Source of the DNA: Cliona cf. orientalis
Lineage: Eukaryota > Porifera > Demospongiae > Clionaida > Clionaidae
DNA: 64,000 nucleotides
Assembly (NCBI GenBank): GCA_963930775.1
Contig: OZ005695.1
Location: forward strand, 2,790,001-2,854,000
Direction: 5' to 3'
Shown here: in pieces, positions 45,478 through 58,230 of the stretch
Position numbering within the stretch: the stretch's first letter is position 1
Layout: each line of letters begins with the position of its first letter
The notes under the pieces: model-generated
The model's input: only the letters and a program-made list of their open reading frames with translations
What the model was told of the DNA's origin: nothing
Databases searched by the model: none
Made by a program: the position numbers and the translations under genes

Positions 45478-47689
45478 CCAAATCTCTCAATGGTACTCCA
45501 ACTCAGTGATAATTTAGGCAGTGTCATTCTTCAATCAATTATGTATGCAATTTGAATAATTTGGTCTATGTATGTGCATGAGTACACTCGTAAAGACTTC
45601 AGCTAAAAATGGCTTTTTTCCTTATGGTATCGTTAAGAGCAAGAGTACCAATACTATACATGTACAGGTATGTACTCTTTGGTATTGTGTCATGCAGTTC
45701 CCTTCCTATACTACCGTTCTAGAGGAATTTAAAATATTGTGCATAAATAATACAGTACAGTATGATCATAGATTCAAAAGTGATACAAACCAAAAAAGGC
45801 CACTTACATAATTGTTATGGTTGATCGGAGGCAACTGTTTCATACGTTCTTTTCCCTCTAAACGGAGCCCAGGGTAGGCAGGCCCCTAGCAGCAGCGACA
45901 CACCAAACAGTGCGTACAATACACCTCTCAGCGGTGCTCTCTCGTCAATGAAATAGTTGACAAGGCTTTGTCGTTCTTCCGTAGTGTACAGCACTCCAAT
46001 ACTCACAGCACAGAAAACATGAAGAGAAGAAGCATACATGTACGCCTCTTCTCTTCATGTGCTCCTGATCTTACTATACACACCTCTAAGCCCTACCTAT
46101 TTCACACTTGTACTTTAATTTGCATCCAGAATATTTTTTCCTGGATTCTGCAAAATAAACCAAGGGACAACTTAGGATCTAAGCCACTAATATCACCACC
46201 AATCGGTGCAGCATATACACTGTCTTGTAAGCTTTTTTGGTCTCATTTGTACACCACACACTTTCTAATTACCAAAACCAGACCAGTACCTTTATTTTCA
46301 TGTCTGTATTCATAATCTAGAGTTGTGCCATACTAAACAGTTGACATGGTATATTGGTGACTTCTGTGTTTGTGTACTAATCAGCCAAGTTGAACACTTA
46401 TATTATTATTATTATGAAAGTTCATTGAGATGTGGTGGCAACAAGCTAGAAGTAGGCATGTCAGAAGTCTAAAATATTGCTTTAAAAAAGTCTGCTCACA
46501 GCCAAATACTGCAATGTTTCAAGGCTCATAACTCCTTAATGCAGTGTGCTATGAACTCCAAACTTGAACCAATGGCTTCAGGAATGTCAGCTCTACATTG
46601 TAGTATCCGGAATGTTGGGTTAAAACCACTTCCGGCATTGCAAGGCTTCAGGGAAATTCCACAAAATTCTATACATTGATAAGGATGGCACACAAAGATT
46701 GCCAGTGGGTTCCTTCAATTTGTTCCACCAGGCTCACTTCACTGGTGGGTTTAATGGTCCTAGGGGTAACTTGAGGTGCTGATTCCAAATTTTTTAGTAT
46801 TTTCAACCATTTCTGAAGTATTTCGTTGAAAACCACTCGAAGAGCATTTTTTATGAGCTAAAACAACATAGATACATGCCACAAAATGTGTCGAAAATAT
46901 GAAAAACGAAAATTTCGTCCAAAATTACCCCTGGTTAAATTGTTTTAATCAAAAAAAATTCCTCACAGAAAATGCACACAATAAAAACGTCCACCTCAGT
47001 TTCTTAAGAACTATGAATTTGATCTCTGTCTCTCACAGTTGAAGTGCTGATGAATCCTGTGGACATGTGTGCATGCATAATAATGTGTATGTAGGGGTGT
47101 GCATGTGTATGTGAATATAATATTAATTATGTGTATGTGTGCATGTGTGTATGTCACTGCGTGGCAACAGGATTATCCAGGCCCACATTAAATCAACATC
47201 AGTTGATAGCTAGCAGTCACTGTAACTACTATAATGACTCTCTATCACCTCTAAGTATCCCATAATTGGGAATTAAAATCATGTTACTATGGAAACTAGA
47301 GTTCTATACAGCACATACCCCATGCACACATTGCGCAATCTATAGATCTGCTTTTGTTGTTGCTTGGTTGTATCAAGGACTTTAATATAGACCCCATAAG
47401 CCCCTGGTTGTATAATATAGGGCTCTTGGTGATATAATATATGGTAATAACTGGTACCAAATGTTGAAATGTACATGGCACATAAGGGAGTACCAGTATA
47501 CTAAATGACTGTTTGCACCACAACCAATGTTCATAGTCAGGTTTCACATGTACAAATGGAATTACTGCTGTCCAGACAATAGACAGGCACCTGCACTAGT
47601 AACTCAGTACTAACAAAGAAGTGAATCAGAGTTGGCAGAAAGTCAGTGTTTCAGAAAACCTTGTTGGGACGATTTAACACTCTACAGGT
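45478..47689. other. Mostly no gene; one possible minus-strand exon
   Basis: At about 46000-45815 (minus) an open stretch ends in TAA-type termination after a hydrophobic helix (GVLYALFGVSLLLGACL) and a basic tail. It may be the last exon of a membrane protein, but no partner exon was found. At 46025-46060 a hairpin (GAAGAGAAG and its complement around gcatacatgtacgc) lies at its start. About 46240-46450 resembles part of the 52-54 kb tandem repeat. Otherwise nothing recognised. Confidence 0.35.
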
Positions 47690-50600
47690 ATGTATCCTCA
47701 ATGCCAAAAGCATGGTATCTCCCCAGAAGCCATAAATAAAGATTTACCTGAGGTAGAACACCTTACAAATGCGCTGATAGTGGAGTTAAACAGCATCAGA
47801 TTATCACAAAACTACACATGGCAAACGTTTCATGGTTGGATACAAGCTCTGCTGGGAAAGAATTACCCATGTACAGCTGAAGCTCCATCTACATCATCCC
47901 TTCGAGCTGCTGTGGTAAAGCTTGAGGCTAAAAGAAAACTAATAAAAAAGAAAGCAGATACTAGCTTACTGGATGAGTTTAATCGTGAACAGTTCCTGCT
48001 CCCTGGTCGACGACACAAGCATAGTTCACCTGATCCTGTTGAAACCGTGAAAGTGCATCCCGAGGTGGAGGTTCATAAGCAAGTGAATATTCAGTTGGCA
48101 AAGGAGTTAGCTGAAAAATCACAAGAGTTATCGAGCGTTAGAGACAGATACGATAAATTAAGACAGCAACATGAGGCAAGCATATCAAGAATACGAAATA
48201 AAAATAAATTAATTAAAAGGAGAGATGTAGCCTTACAAAATATGGATGAATCATTGCAAAAATCAAAGGAACTCCTGGCAGCTACCACCGAGAATTTAGA
48301 AACAGCAGAAAAAGAATTAAGTGGACTAAGACTGAGCCAGAAACGGTTGAATCAACGGATGTCATACTGGAAAGAAAAAGCGCAAAGTCTAGCACGTACA
48401 GATGATGATGCAGTGGTGGAGGAATTGATACACTACCATGAAGAGATAGAAAAGCTGAATGAACAGATAACGTTCTTAGAAAAAGATAATATTGAATTAA
48501 AAGAGCAGGTAGAGGGGTTCCTAAAATCGGATGACATCACTTCCTTTGAGGGAGGTAAGTATTCTGATGACATCAGAGCCTGCTACTATGAGCTTATGTC
48601 AATGAATGTGGGCTTACGTAATATTGAAATAATAATTCGTTCTGTTCTTAATAAGATAGCACACAAAAGCATTGGCCGACTTCCAAGCTATGCTCTCGCA
48701 TCACAGATGTTAGCCGAGTCACTTGTGGTAGCTCAGGCACAATTAGCTGAAAAATTAGTTACAAGTGAGCATAATACACTTCATTCAGATGGCACAACAA
48801 AATTTGGTGCACACTATGGTGCTGTAGAGGTATCTACCGAAAGTGGAACATACACCATTGGTATAAGAAATATGTTTTCAGGGAGTGCACAAAGTACTCT
48901 GGACGTTTTCAAGGAAATACTGGAAGATATTGATGCCATAAACACATCCTTAGGTAGAGATAGTGCCCTCACCAAAATTGTAGCAAGTATCAAAAATACA
49001 ATGTCTGACAGACATGTGGTTCAAAAGAATTTCAATGAGCTTCTTGAAAATTATCGCTCAGAAGTCCTACCAATAGCACTTGAAGACTGGGCTACACTAT
49101 CTGAGGTGGAGAAGGCACAAATTCAGCGAATGAATAATTTTTTCTGTGGCCTACATTTCATAACAGGACTGGCCGATAGTGCAGAAGCAGTGCTTAAACA
49201 ATGGGAAAGTACAGTACTTGATCCAAATGTAGGAAGTAGGTCATTACCAGAGAACAGAGGATACCAATCTTCTGAATCGGGAACTCAGCGACTGATTAGA
49301 ACTGTATGTAAAGCTTTCCACAAGAGGGGCTCTGAGCAAGCCGGGTATCCTATACAATTTGCTACTTATTTACGGAGTAAAGGAATTACGAAAGTTCCCT
49401 TAGCGTCATTTATTGGCAACAGATTTAACATTATATTCTATGATGCTGCTGGGGTATACTATCTACGGGATCACATATTCGAATTTTTTCAGACACAGGA
49501 TACAGCAAACAGACTTCTCCGTTCGGTAGAAGCTGATTTGTGTGTACCCGAGCTAATTGCTGGTTGCAAGGCCTTAGGTTTAATTGATAAGCTGGTCACA
49601 GGTCCTCTTTGGAGGATACTTGAAGATAGCACTATTTCAATAGTGAAAATGAGCGATAAATATGCAGAAATGGAGCGAAAATTCATTGCATGGTCAGTAG
49701 ACTCATCTAGGCTACTAACAGGTGATGAAAATCTTTACGGTGATGCTTTAGTACACCATGACGAGGTCCTACACCAGCTACTACAGCCCTCAGGATATGA
49801 CGTAATTGCACAGGAAGTACTACAAGTAATTTTTACCAGCTTTTTATGCACTACAAGGCGTATGCTAGAAGACCACCTACCAGGCGGCAAGTATTCGAGC
49901 CCTGATGAAACAGTACAGGCCGAAACAACTTCAGTTCCTAAAACAAATGTTATCTCTGAGAGAGATTTTGCCATGCTTGATAGACAGGTCCGCCTTAAAC
50001 CAAATGCCACCTTGATAGCTTTAGAGGCTGTTATAATGTATGCAAACAATCAAACACAAAAGTGGGTGGAAGAACAGACAGCGGGAGATCGTGAAAAATT
50101 GTTTGCTCTCGCACGAAAGAAGGCAAAATTCATAAAGAAACAGTTTTATGACCGTCGGCAATTAATTGAAGAGCAGCGTATGAAAAAGCAAGAACAACAG
50201 CTAAAGGCTAGGGAACAGAGAAGATTAAAAGAAGTTCAAGAGAAAGAGAAATGGGTAGATAAGCTTCAAGCTTACGGCCTTTGGAAATCGGAAGAGGAAA
50301 TAGAGGAAGGACTAAAGAAGCTATCCAAAAAGATGCTATCATTACGCAGATTAGGTTTCGACAGAAGGTTTTGGGACAAACACATAAAGATCATAACGTG
50401 TTTCATGTAACCAAAGATCGTAAGTACCTCACAATTCAACAACTGACAGAAAATTTGTGCAAACTTCTAGTACCACCCCCAAAAAGTGACCCTCTCCCTT
50501 CAACTCACATGTCATTGACAGAAGCAGTACTACTTCGTCACCCAGAAAGGCTCTGTGGCAGTAGAATCGAGCACCTTTTTTATGACGAGGAGAATGATTC

Positions 50601-50754
50601 AACTACTTGGTGGAAAGGTACTGTTCTAAGCATGGTAGATGGCTGTACGGAAGAAAATGTAATGTACAATGTAACGTATGATGATGAAGATGGTGAAATT
50701 CAGCAATATCCTCTCTTGGTAGACCTCAAAAATGGAGACCTTAAACTTATTTGA
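47690..50754 (+). CDS. Unclassified transposon-like coiled-coil protein, frameshift near the 3' end
   Basis: An ATG at 47690 opens 906 codons. The family-like sequence then continues in the -1 frame from an A5 run at 50327-50331 and stops at 50754, giving about 1,020 residues if read through. Residues 130-290 are a long coiled coil. The middle has LHSDGTTKFGAHYG (D367) and MSDRHVVQKNFN (D440), followed by MNNFFCGLHF. This resembles uncharacterised, highly repeated proteins of cnidarians and sponges with a possible RNase-H/DDE core (recall, not searched). A Lys/Glu/Arg-rich helix precedes the shift. The -1 frame tail ends in a Tudor-like barrel (WWKGTVLSM ... YNVTYDDEDGE). No inverted repeats were found. 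The shift may be a mutation or programmed. Confidence 0.6.
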
Positions 50755-50798
50755 GCCTTATATTATTATTTTTATACATAGATTTTCCTTATCCTTAC

Positions 50799-51242
50799 TA
50801 GTCTCGAAACCAGACCGCTCCCACCGCAGCGTTTAGTTCTTTCAGGATAAACACGCGGAGGGAGGGTCTGGGAGACTGCCTATACCGTTTTGGATCCGTG
50901 CGTACAGATCTTGGCGGGCCAATCAGATTGCAGAACGCGAGTGACGTCACACGTTTGAAATCTTGTACCACCAGATCGACTTTTCTCTTTGAATTTAGTG
51001 CCTCTGGATACCTTTCGAAGGCTAATTCGATCGTAGAGAAGGTTTTTAGTTTGCTTAACAGCAAAAAAGAGCGTTACTGGCTGGCTCTTGACATCGTATG
51101 GGCGGACCCCAACGCGTGACGTCACGTACATCTTGCATAATCGGGATCCAAAACGGTATAGGCAGTCTCCCAGACCCTCCCTCCGCGTGTTTATCCTGAA
51201 AGAACTAAACGCTGCGGTGGGAGCGGTCTGGTTTCGAGACTA
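50799..51242. mobile_element. Foldback element with about 100-bp nearly perfect inverted arms
   Basis: The left arm 50799-50898 (TAGTCTCGAAACCAGACCGC onward through GCGGAGGGAGGGTCTGGGAG) is repeated as its complement at about 51144-51242. The spacer is 245 bp. The TAGTCTCG terminus resembles that of 3788-4178, suggesting related transposition. The small frames inside are artefacts. Confidence 0.85.
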
Positions 51243-51829
51243 TATCCTTACCTATACACCTTCAATGTTCAACATGTTCAAGAATTATACAGGAATTTTG
51301 AGGCTAGAATCTGCCAAATGTGAGCACTACAAAATTTGATATCCATAGATATATGATATAAACACCAGCAAAGCAAGCGCAGAGGTACTCACATGCTATA
51401 TTTCAAATTTGAAGTCAATCGGTGCAGTGGTTGTCGAGTTACAGCCTTCTAAAGCATGTACATGCACGCGTTCACCCAAATATACGTTACGTGCCACGCC
51501 TCTATTGGAATCCCGTATAGAGGTGTGGCAGAAAAATTGAAGATTTTGGAAATCTTTGACCAGCCGTATCTCCGCAACCGCTCGACCGATTTTTACGGAA
51601 CAAAGACCAAATTGTATCGCGAAGCATCCTCTATCGGAGTATGCGGCGAAGAAATTCAAGAGAACCACTTTTAATTTTTGTGTAATATGCCAGGCTGCAT
51701 CCAGTGGCAAGCAAGGGCGTCAACGGAGATAGATATTATTTCAGCCTAAACCACTAAGTATCACAGTACAGGCCAGGGCATGGCTACTTACACCTAAATC
51801 AATAGAAGCCTCTATATTATATAAATTAT
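51243..51829. other. No gene recognised
   Basis: Contains fragments of the gcaagggcgtcaacggagatag unit that recurs in the following tandem repeats near 52430 and 54060. Confidence 0.5.
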
Positions 51830-54560
51830 TGGTAATTTCAGAATCCTTCAGACTGACAGTGGCGAATATGATTCTAGAGCCACTCAGTCTGTACTTCTAT
51901 GATTCAAAAACAGGAAAACATAATCATGTTATGTGATTGAATTATAAGAACTGCAGCCTCCTGAAAACAGAGGAATTTTAATTTAATATATCTATCACCA
52001 GGAAAACATACAGAAAACATTGCACTATACTGTACTATAGCTGCACCACATTAGGCCAATCAAATTACATTGTTAGTTTTTCGTCCATCCGATTTCTATG
52101 TGGGCGGGCGGTCATTATTAATTTTATTATATTCATTATCCAACATTATGGCACCGTTTTGAGGGTGTGGTTTCCTGGAACCGCCCAAATAGTAACTATG
52201 CACAATAGACAAAACCAGACCATGCAGTATACCTTTATTCTCATGTCTGTATTCATATTAAGTCTAGAGTGATCTAAACAGTAGACATGGTAGCTATTGG
52301 TGACTTCGAATTCTGTGTTTGTGTACTATACTATAGTCAGCCAACACTTATAATATTATTATTATAATATGAAAGTTCATTGAGTTATGGTGGCAACAAG
52401 GTAGAAGAAGGTTGCTTCCAGTGGCAAGCAAGCTCGGGGCGTCAACGGAGATAGATATTATCTCACTGCAGCCTAAATTGGCTGAAACCACTAACTTAAA
52501 GTATCACAGTATAGTGCATGGTCTAGTATATAAATTATTGGTAATTTTTTTTTTTTTTTTTTTTTTTTTTTGTCTATAAAACTTTCTGCATTACAAAGCA
52601 GTGGATACACAATAGCAAAAGCTAATCAAGTGTGCACCCAGGGAACCAAAAAACAAAAAACAAAAGACAGAATACATACTTAAGTATAGAGCAAACGTTT
52701 AAATGAAGACAAGGTAGTGGTGCACACCTGGCTATCATCAAGAGAATTCCATGCAGCAATACTACTTGGCACAAATGAATTATAAAAATAATTGGTACGT
52801 GCAAATGGACATCTAAGAGTGTCAGTTCTAGCTAGTCTCTCCGAGTGAGCTGCCTGCCTCTGAAATATAGCCTCCGGAAAATAGCATAGATTGTGGATGA
52901 TCTTGTACACTTGTGCTAGTTTTAGATGCAACCTTCTTTCACTCAGTCTAGGGATATCAGTTACTTCGAGCATACTGTTATAGTTAGCATCCCATTGATG
53001 TGTAACAAGTTTCAAAGCAAATTTTTGGACCGATTCCAACTTGTCAATGTCATTCTGCATGTAAGGGTCCCACAGTTGTGCGGCATACTCCAGGTGCGGG
53101 CGCACCAGACTGAGGTACAGCTGCCGGAGCGTTTCAGATGAGGAGTTATTGTAGAAGTGCCTATAGAGGAGACCCAAAATCTTTCTTGCTTTGCTGCAAA
53201 TCTCCATTGTATGTTCGGACCATGAGAGGTTACTTTTAATCAGGACTCCAAGGTACTTGAAGATGCTCACTTCCTCGAGCTCGTTTCCATCCAAGAAAAG
53301 GGTAAAATGGCCAATACTTAAATGTCTCTTTTTAGAGATTAACATACGTTTGCATTTAACAGGGTTGAGCTGCAGGAGATGGTCGGTAGACCAGGTCTCG
53401 ATTGCATCAAGATCGGACTGTAAGAGTGAGATATCTTCTCGGCAAGAGATTGTGCGGTAAAGTAATTTCAGAATCCTTCAGACTGACAGTGACTAATATG
53501 ATTTCTAGAGCCACTCAGTCTGTACTTCTATGATTCAAAAACAGGAAAACATAATCATGTTATGTGATTGAATTATAAGAACTGCAGCCTCCTGAAAACA
53601 GAGGAATTTTAATTATATCTATCACCAGGAAAACATACAGAAAACATTGCACTACTGTACTATAGCTGCACCACATTAGGCCAATCAAATTACATTGTTA
53701 GTTTTTCGTCCATCCGATTTCAGAATCTATGTGGGCGGGCGGTCATTATTAATTTTATTATATTCATTATCCAACATTATGGCACCGTTTTGAGGGTGTG
53801 GTTTCCTGGAACCGCCCAAATAGTAACTATGCACAATAGACAAAACCAGACCATGCAGTATACCTTTATTCTCATGTCTGTATTCATATTAAATCGAGAG
53901 TGGTCTAAACAGTAGACATGGTAGCTATTGGTGACTTCGAATTCTGTGTTTGTGTACTATACTAGCTATAGTCAGCCAACACTTATAATATTATTATTAT
54001 TATAATATGAAAGTTCATTGAGATATGGTGGCAACAAGGTAGAAGAAGGTTGCTTCCAGTGGCAAGCAAGCTCGGGGCGTCAACGGAGATAGATATTATC
54101 TCAGCCTAAATTGGCTGAAACCACTAAGTATCACAGTATAGTGCATGGTCTAGTATATAAATTATTGGTAATTTCAGAATCCTTCAGACTGACAGTGACT
54201 AATATGATTTCTAGAGCCACTCAGTCTGTACTTCTATGATTCAAAAACATAATCATAGCTAAGCACTAATTTTCATCATCATTATAAGAACTGCAGCCTC
54301 CGGAAACACAGGAATTTTAATTAATTTTTAATAGCTATCACCAGGAAAACACACTGAAAACATTGCACTACTGTACTATAGCTGCACCACATTAGGCCAA
54401 TTAAATCACATTGTTAGTTTCTCGTCCATCCGATTTCTATGTGGGCGGGCGGTCATTATTAAATATTTTATTATTCAACATTATGGCATTTTGAGGGTGT
54501 GGTTTCCTGGAACCGCCCAACAATTAGCAAAAAAGAGGTGTGGCTGGTGTTTTAGGCAGA
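51830..54560. repeat. Three tandem units of a 0.4-0.7-kb repeat with a LINE inserted
   Basis: Units start with taaattattggtaatttcag and run through agaactgcagcctcc, gttagttttcgtccatccg, ggcgggcggtcattatt and tggtttcctggaaccgccc: about 51830-52547, 53462-54165 and 54166-54560. Units 1 and 2 are very similar; unit 3 is shorter and more diverged. Parts match the MITE at 29814-30289 in inverse orientation, so the array grew from that element type. Confidence 0.75.
52548..53461 (-). mobile_element. 5'-truncated LINE (CR1/jockey-like reverse transcriptase end)
   Basis: On minus, a 221-codon frame (53345-52680), open further upstream to about 53460, encodes the end of a reverse transcriptase. Visible are the thumb-like DGNELEEVSIFKYLGVLI segment and LRQLYLSLVRPHLEYAAQLWDP. 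It ends in a normal stop, followed by a T run on the plus strand (poly-A tail) at 52548-52571. A GTAATTT at 52541-52547 and again at 53462-53468 is the target duplication. It interrupts a tandem repeat unit. The catalytic palm domain is missing, so it is dead. Confidence 0.88.
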
Positions 54561-57061
54561 AGCGGTAGGTTGAAACAGACACGGGAGGTGACGAGAAAAT
54601 AACATTCAAATTTGTGTGACCTTATGTAGTACAATGTAGCTCTTGTGACTATGCATAAAATTATTGCACTTTCCTAGTTTGATAACAATGCATGATCATT
54701 GTTTGTGTGTAGCTAGCTACTAAGAACTTCTCATATCAAGCATTCATAGCAACCAGTACAAATTTCATAGCTTTTTAGCTCTCAATTCCACACACATTAC
54801 CTCTAAAATTCCAAATTAATTTTGATCAATGCCCTGTACCTCTTTCTTGATGCTAGTAGCTGGCTATAATCATTATTATTCCTATAATATTTCATTGACT
54901 GGTGATGTGGTTAAGTATATTATGTTCTATGAAAATTTAATATGAATCTTCTATAGCTCATAAGTTAAGTTAAACATATTTTCAAGATTCGGGGGGCTAA
55001 GTCAACATTTGTGGGTTGCTTCTGAGCTCTTCATTATTATTCTACACACATCATCCCTGAAGTTCCAAATTTGACCAGTATATACCTTTGTGGCTAATTG
55101 GCAAATGTGCAAGTTAACAGTATCCATTGCCCAATTGCAGTCATACAGACTGTACCAGTTTAGCATGAAATTCACTTTCCCTCATTGTGATTCACGAAGG
55201 TGTTTCATTACTAACCTAAGTCAGCTGTGAGTCCTCCTATGCACGTCAGACACTTGAATGAGAGGCATGAATGTGGACCATGTTAGTGATGTTACCCCTA
55301 TTTCTGCAGCATGCACTCATGACTCTTTAAGTTACTGCATTATGCCATAAGGAGAGAGTAAAGGACATTATGCTATATAAAATTTAATATGCATGTGTTC
55401 AGTAAAGAAGCTTAAGGACGTATTGCATGGTAGTTGTTATACATTGTTGATTGGCAGAGACAAGAAAGAGGAATTGTTTCACTCATCCCTCCACCCTCTC
55501 CTCCCCTCCGCCCCCCCCCCCCCCCCCCCCCCCCACTGCACCCAAATAATATGAGAGTATAGACTGTGTGAACAGCATGTGCATGAGTACATATAGAATT
55601 GCCAGCTGTGCATGCACATTAACTAGACCCTGTACTTTCTATAATTGCCATGCAGCCCTGGCCAGCTAAAATTTTTGGATGGAACCCTGATATCTATCAT
55701 GATACAAAAAAAAATAGTTGAACTTGCAGGTACACATGCAAGCGCAGTGTCCTTGAAATAAAAAAAAATTCTGCAAATTGATATCAAATTAAATTGTGTG
55801 GTAGCTATCATTAACAATTCCGGGAATGGTGTATTGGAATTAGATATGGAAAAATTGTAGGAAATGGTATTACAATGGGCTGGAGTATGACTTAAAATTG
55901 AATTCTAGGACGAACCAGTGACTACCTTTTAGTGGCCAATACAACTTTGTGGTTTACTTAGACACTTTAGTAAGCAGATATCCTGATAAGTTGCAGCAGC
56001 TACTTTGAAGGAAACCATGCAATAATACATTAGCTATAATATTATATTGGGCAGCTTTTGGCGGTCAGTTGAAACTTTAGACTTTAAGTGACGTATTATT
56101 TGATCTTTAAAGAATTGCACTTTTAATGTTGTTACCCTGTATTCAGTATACGTTACTGACCACCAAACATTAATTTGAAGCAGCCATGAAAACCTTGAAA
56201 ACCACTTAGCCTCTGATGATCAATGGCGCCAGATCCAATTGCAGACTGCACTTGCCAATGCATTCCAAGGCCACCAGATGGTCATGAATATGGATAATCT
56301 CAGCCTAAAAAGGTAATTACGGAATCTTTCAGTGGCTAATTTAAGCCCCGCAGGCCATAAGCTTCCCATGCAGACGCGGCTTCAGGTATCCCGCCATCAG
56401 AAACTCTACACTAAACAGGATTGTTTGTGTGCCGCCTTTATTCGAGATGTGAGACAGTGCCTGATGTGAACAATCATTTATTTGATGAAATATTTTATGT
56501 CTGTACGTATACCTGTTAAGAACTCACTATTAATTATCACTAACTTTGACTAATTACTATACTATAAATATACCCTGCTGCACTTGTTGTGGTGTGTCTT
56601 ATCAAATCAATAATAATAATAACATTTTTGCTCGGGTCAAATCGCTTCTGGTCACCTCTCGCTTGTACACACACATGCATGGACAACTATAATATTATTA
56701 TATCACTGCAAAAAATGAATCATTATTAATTTTAATGAACCATTATTTTAACCATAATAGGTGGTTATCTCAGTGCATGCCTTATTTCTAGATAATTAAT
56801 CATTAGCATAAGGAAATCTCATGGTCTGAATATTCCAGATTCCAAATTGTAAACAATGTAATGAGCTCTTAAAGTTCATAATAGGTGGTTATCTCAGTGC
56901 ATGCCTTGTTTCTAGATAATTAATCATTAGCATAAGGAAATCTCATGGTCTGAATATTCCAGATTCCAAATTGTAAACATCTTAATGAGCCCTTAAAGTT
57001 CTGGAACATTATAGTTATTGCAGAGGAGTCAAAAGTAACTGTAATAATGCGTGTACCTCAA
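54561..57061. other. No gene; simple repeats and a 122-bp duplication
   Basis: A degraded end of the TGAAGGGCTGAG-type element is near 54985-55040, and a C run of over 20 is at about 55511-55533. At 56756-56877 and 56881-57001 a 122-bp unit is duplicated almost exactly (ataggtggttatctcagtgc onward). No coding region recognised. Confidence 0.6.
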
Positions 57062-57235
57062 ATTAATGATTTTGTACTTGTGTCAATGGGTCATTAGAAA
57101 TAATTCACCCTCCTCTGTATTCGCCATGGTTACTGGAGCAGATCATCTATTAGAGTCTAAGACAGCATGCGTGCAGTAACCATGGCGAATACAGAGGAGG
57201 GTGAATTATTTAACACAAGTACAAGATCATTAATA
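57062..57235. repeat. Long palindrome (cruciform-capable)
   Basis: ATTAATGATTTTGTACTTGT at the left is mirrored by ACAAGTACAAGATCATTAAT at the right, and inside them TTCACCCTCCTCTGTATTCG is mirrored perfectly. The spacer is about 40 bp. Confidence 0.85.
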
Positions 57236-57389
57236 AGAGTAGAACACCACTCATACCCTTACTCTATGCTGGATTAACAAAACCTCAACAGGTAAAATTA
57301 ATTTTGATAATGGTAACCAATTAACCAAACTAGCAAAAACTTAGTGATTTTGAGGCCTTTTCTGGCCAAAATGGTGTGACAATGTGACA

Positions 57390-57731
57390 CATAGGCGTAG
57401 GAACCAGGGGGGCACCGGGGGCACGTGCCCCCCCCCCCCCCCCAACCAGCAAGGAAGGGGGCCAGTGCCCCAACAGCCACAGCAATGCCTGTACATGCTA
57501 GCTGTTATAGGCCTGACTATGAAATATCATATTGAATTTCAAGAATAAGTACTAAAGTAGCTACAACATCTGTTCTGATCGATTTAATATTCATTTCTTC
57601 ACTGTCATGAACACCAAAAGGGCGTAGTTTATACCCAAAGTGGGTATGGTCGCAAAAATTTTGCGCGCGCTTCACACGCAAATAATATTACAATGCCCCC
57701 TCAACCATTACCATCTTCCTACGCCTATGTG
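57390..57731. mobile_element. Element with ACATAGGCGTAGGAA ends
   Basis: The left ACATAGGCGTAGGAA and the right TTCCTACGCCTATGT are perfect inverses. Contains a C run. Noncoding. Confidence 0.65.
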
Positions 57732-58230
57732 ACATTGTGAATTTGGAGCAAATATCACCTCATGTCTTGATAATATTATGTCTATCACTGAAACTGCGTA
57801 TTGGTCTAATACTAGCGGTATAAATAAAAGATATTATGTATCTGGACTATAATATGAGATAAGTCATAATATATCAACAACACTCTCGATTCTCAGCGTG
57901 TGACATTGAAAATCTGGAAGGAGCCTGGGGATAAAGCTATAGATTATCTGACATCAGTAATTTATAGCAAGATAGTCCATGCATGGAACATGTGTTATAC
58001 AGTACGTAGTGGCATGAACATCATTAACACTAGCCCTTGTGGTTGCTGTGCATACAACTTCAGACGTGCATGGTCTTGTGGTCATGTTCAAAACAGGGAA
58101 ATGACCTCTATAAATTACTGGATGGAATTCGAAATCAGGCTAAATCTATACCCCTGCGTACAGACTGGAAATCATGGCTCCAATAGCTAGCTACACCACA
58201 AGCAATATTCTATTCTGGTATCCCTAACTT
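57732..58230. other. No gene recognised
   Basis: A 96-codon plus frame (57900-58190) has no recognisable motif. The region may hold intron of the RING-exon gene to its right. Confidence 0.4.

Noticed and set aside
45140..45517. 125-codon frame ending over oxygenase exon 7
   Set aside because: Starts in a pyrimidine microsatellite and reads exon 7 in the wrong frame.
51830..54560. Tandem units as a CRISPR-like array
   Set aside because: Units are hundreds of bases long, uneven, and derived from a transposable element.
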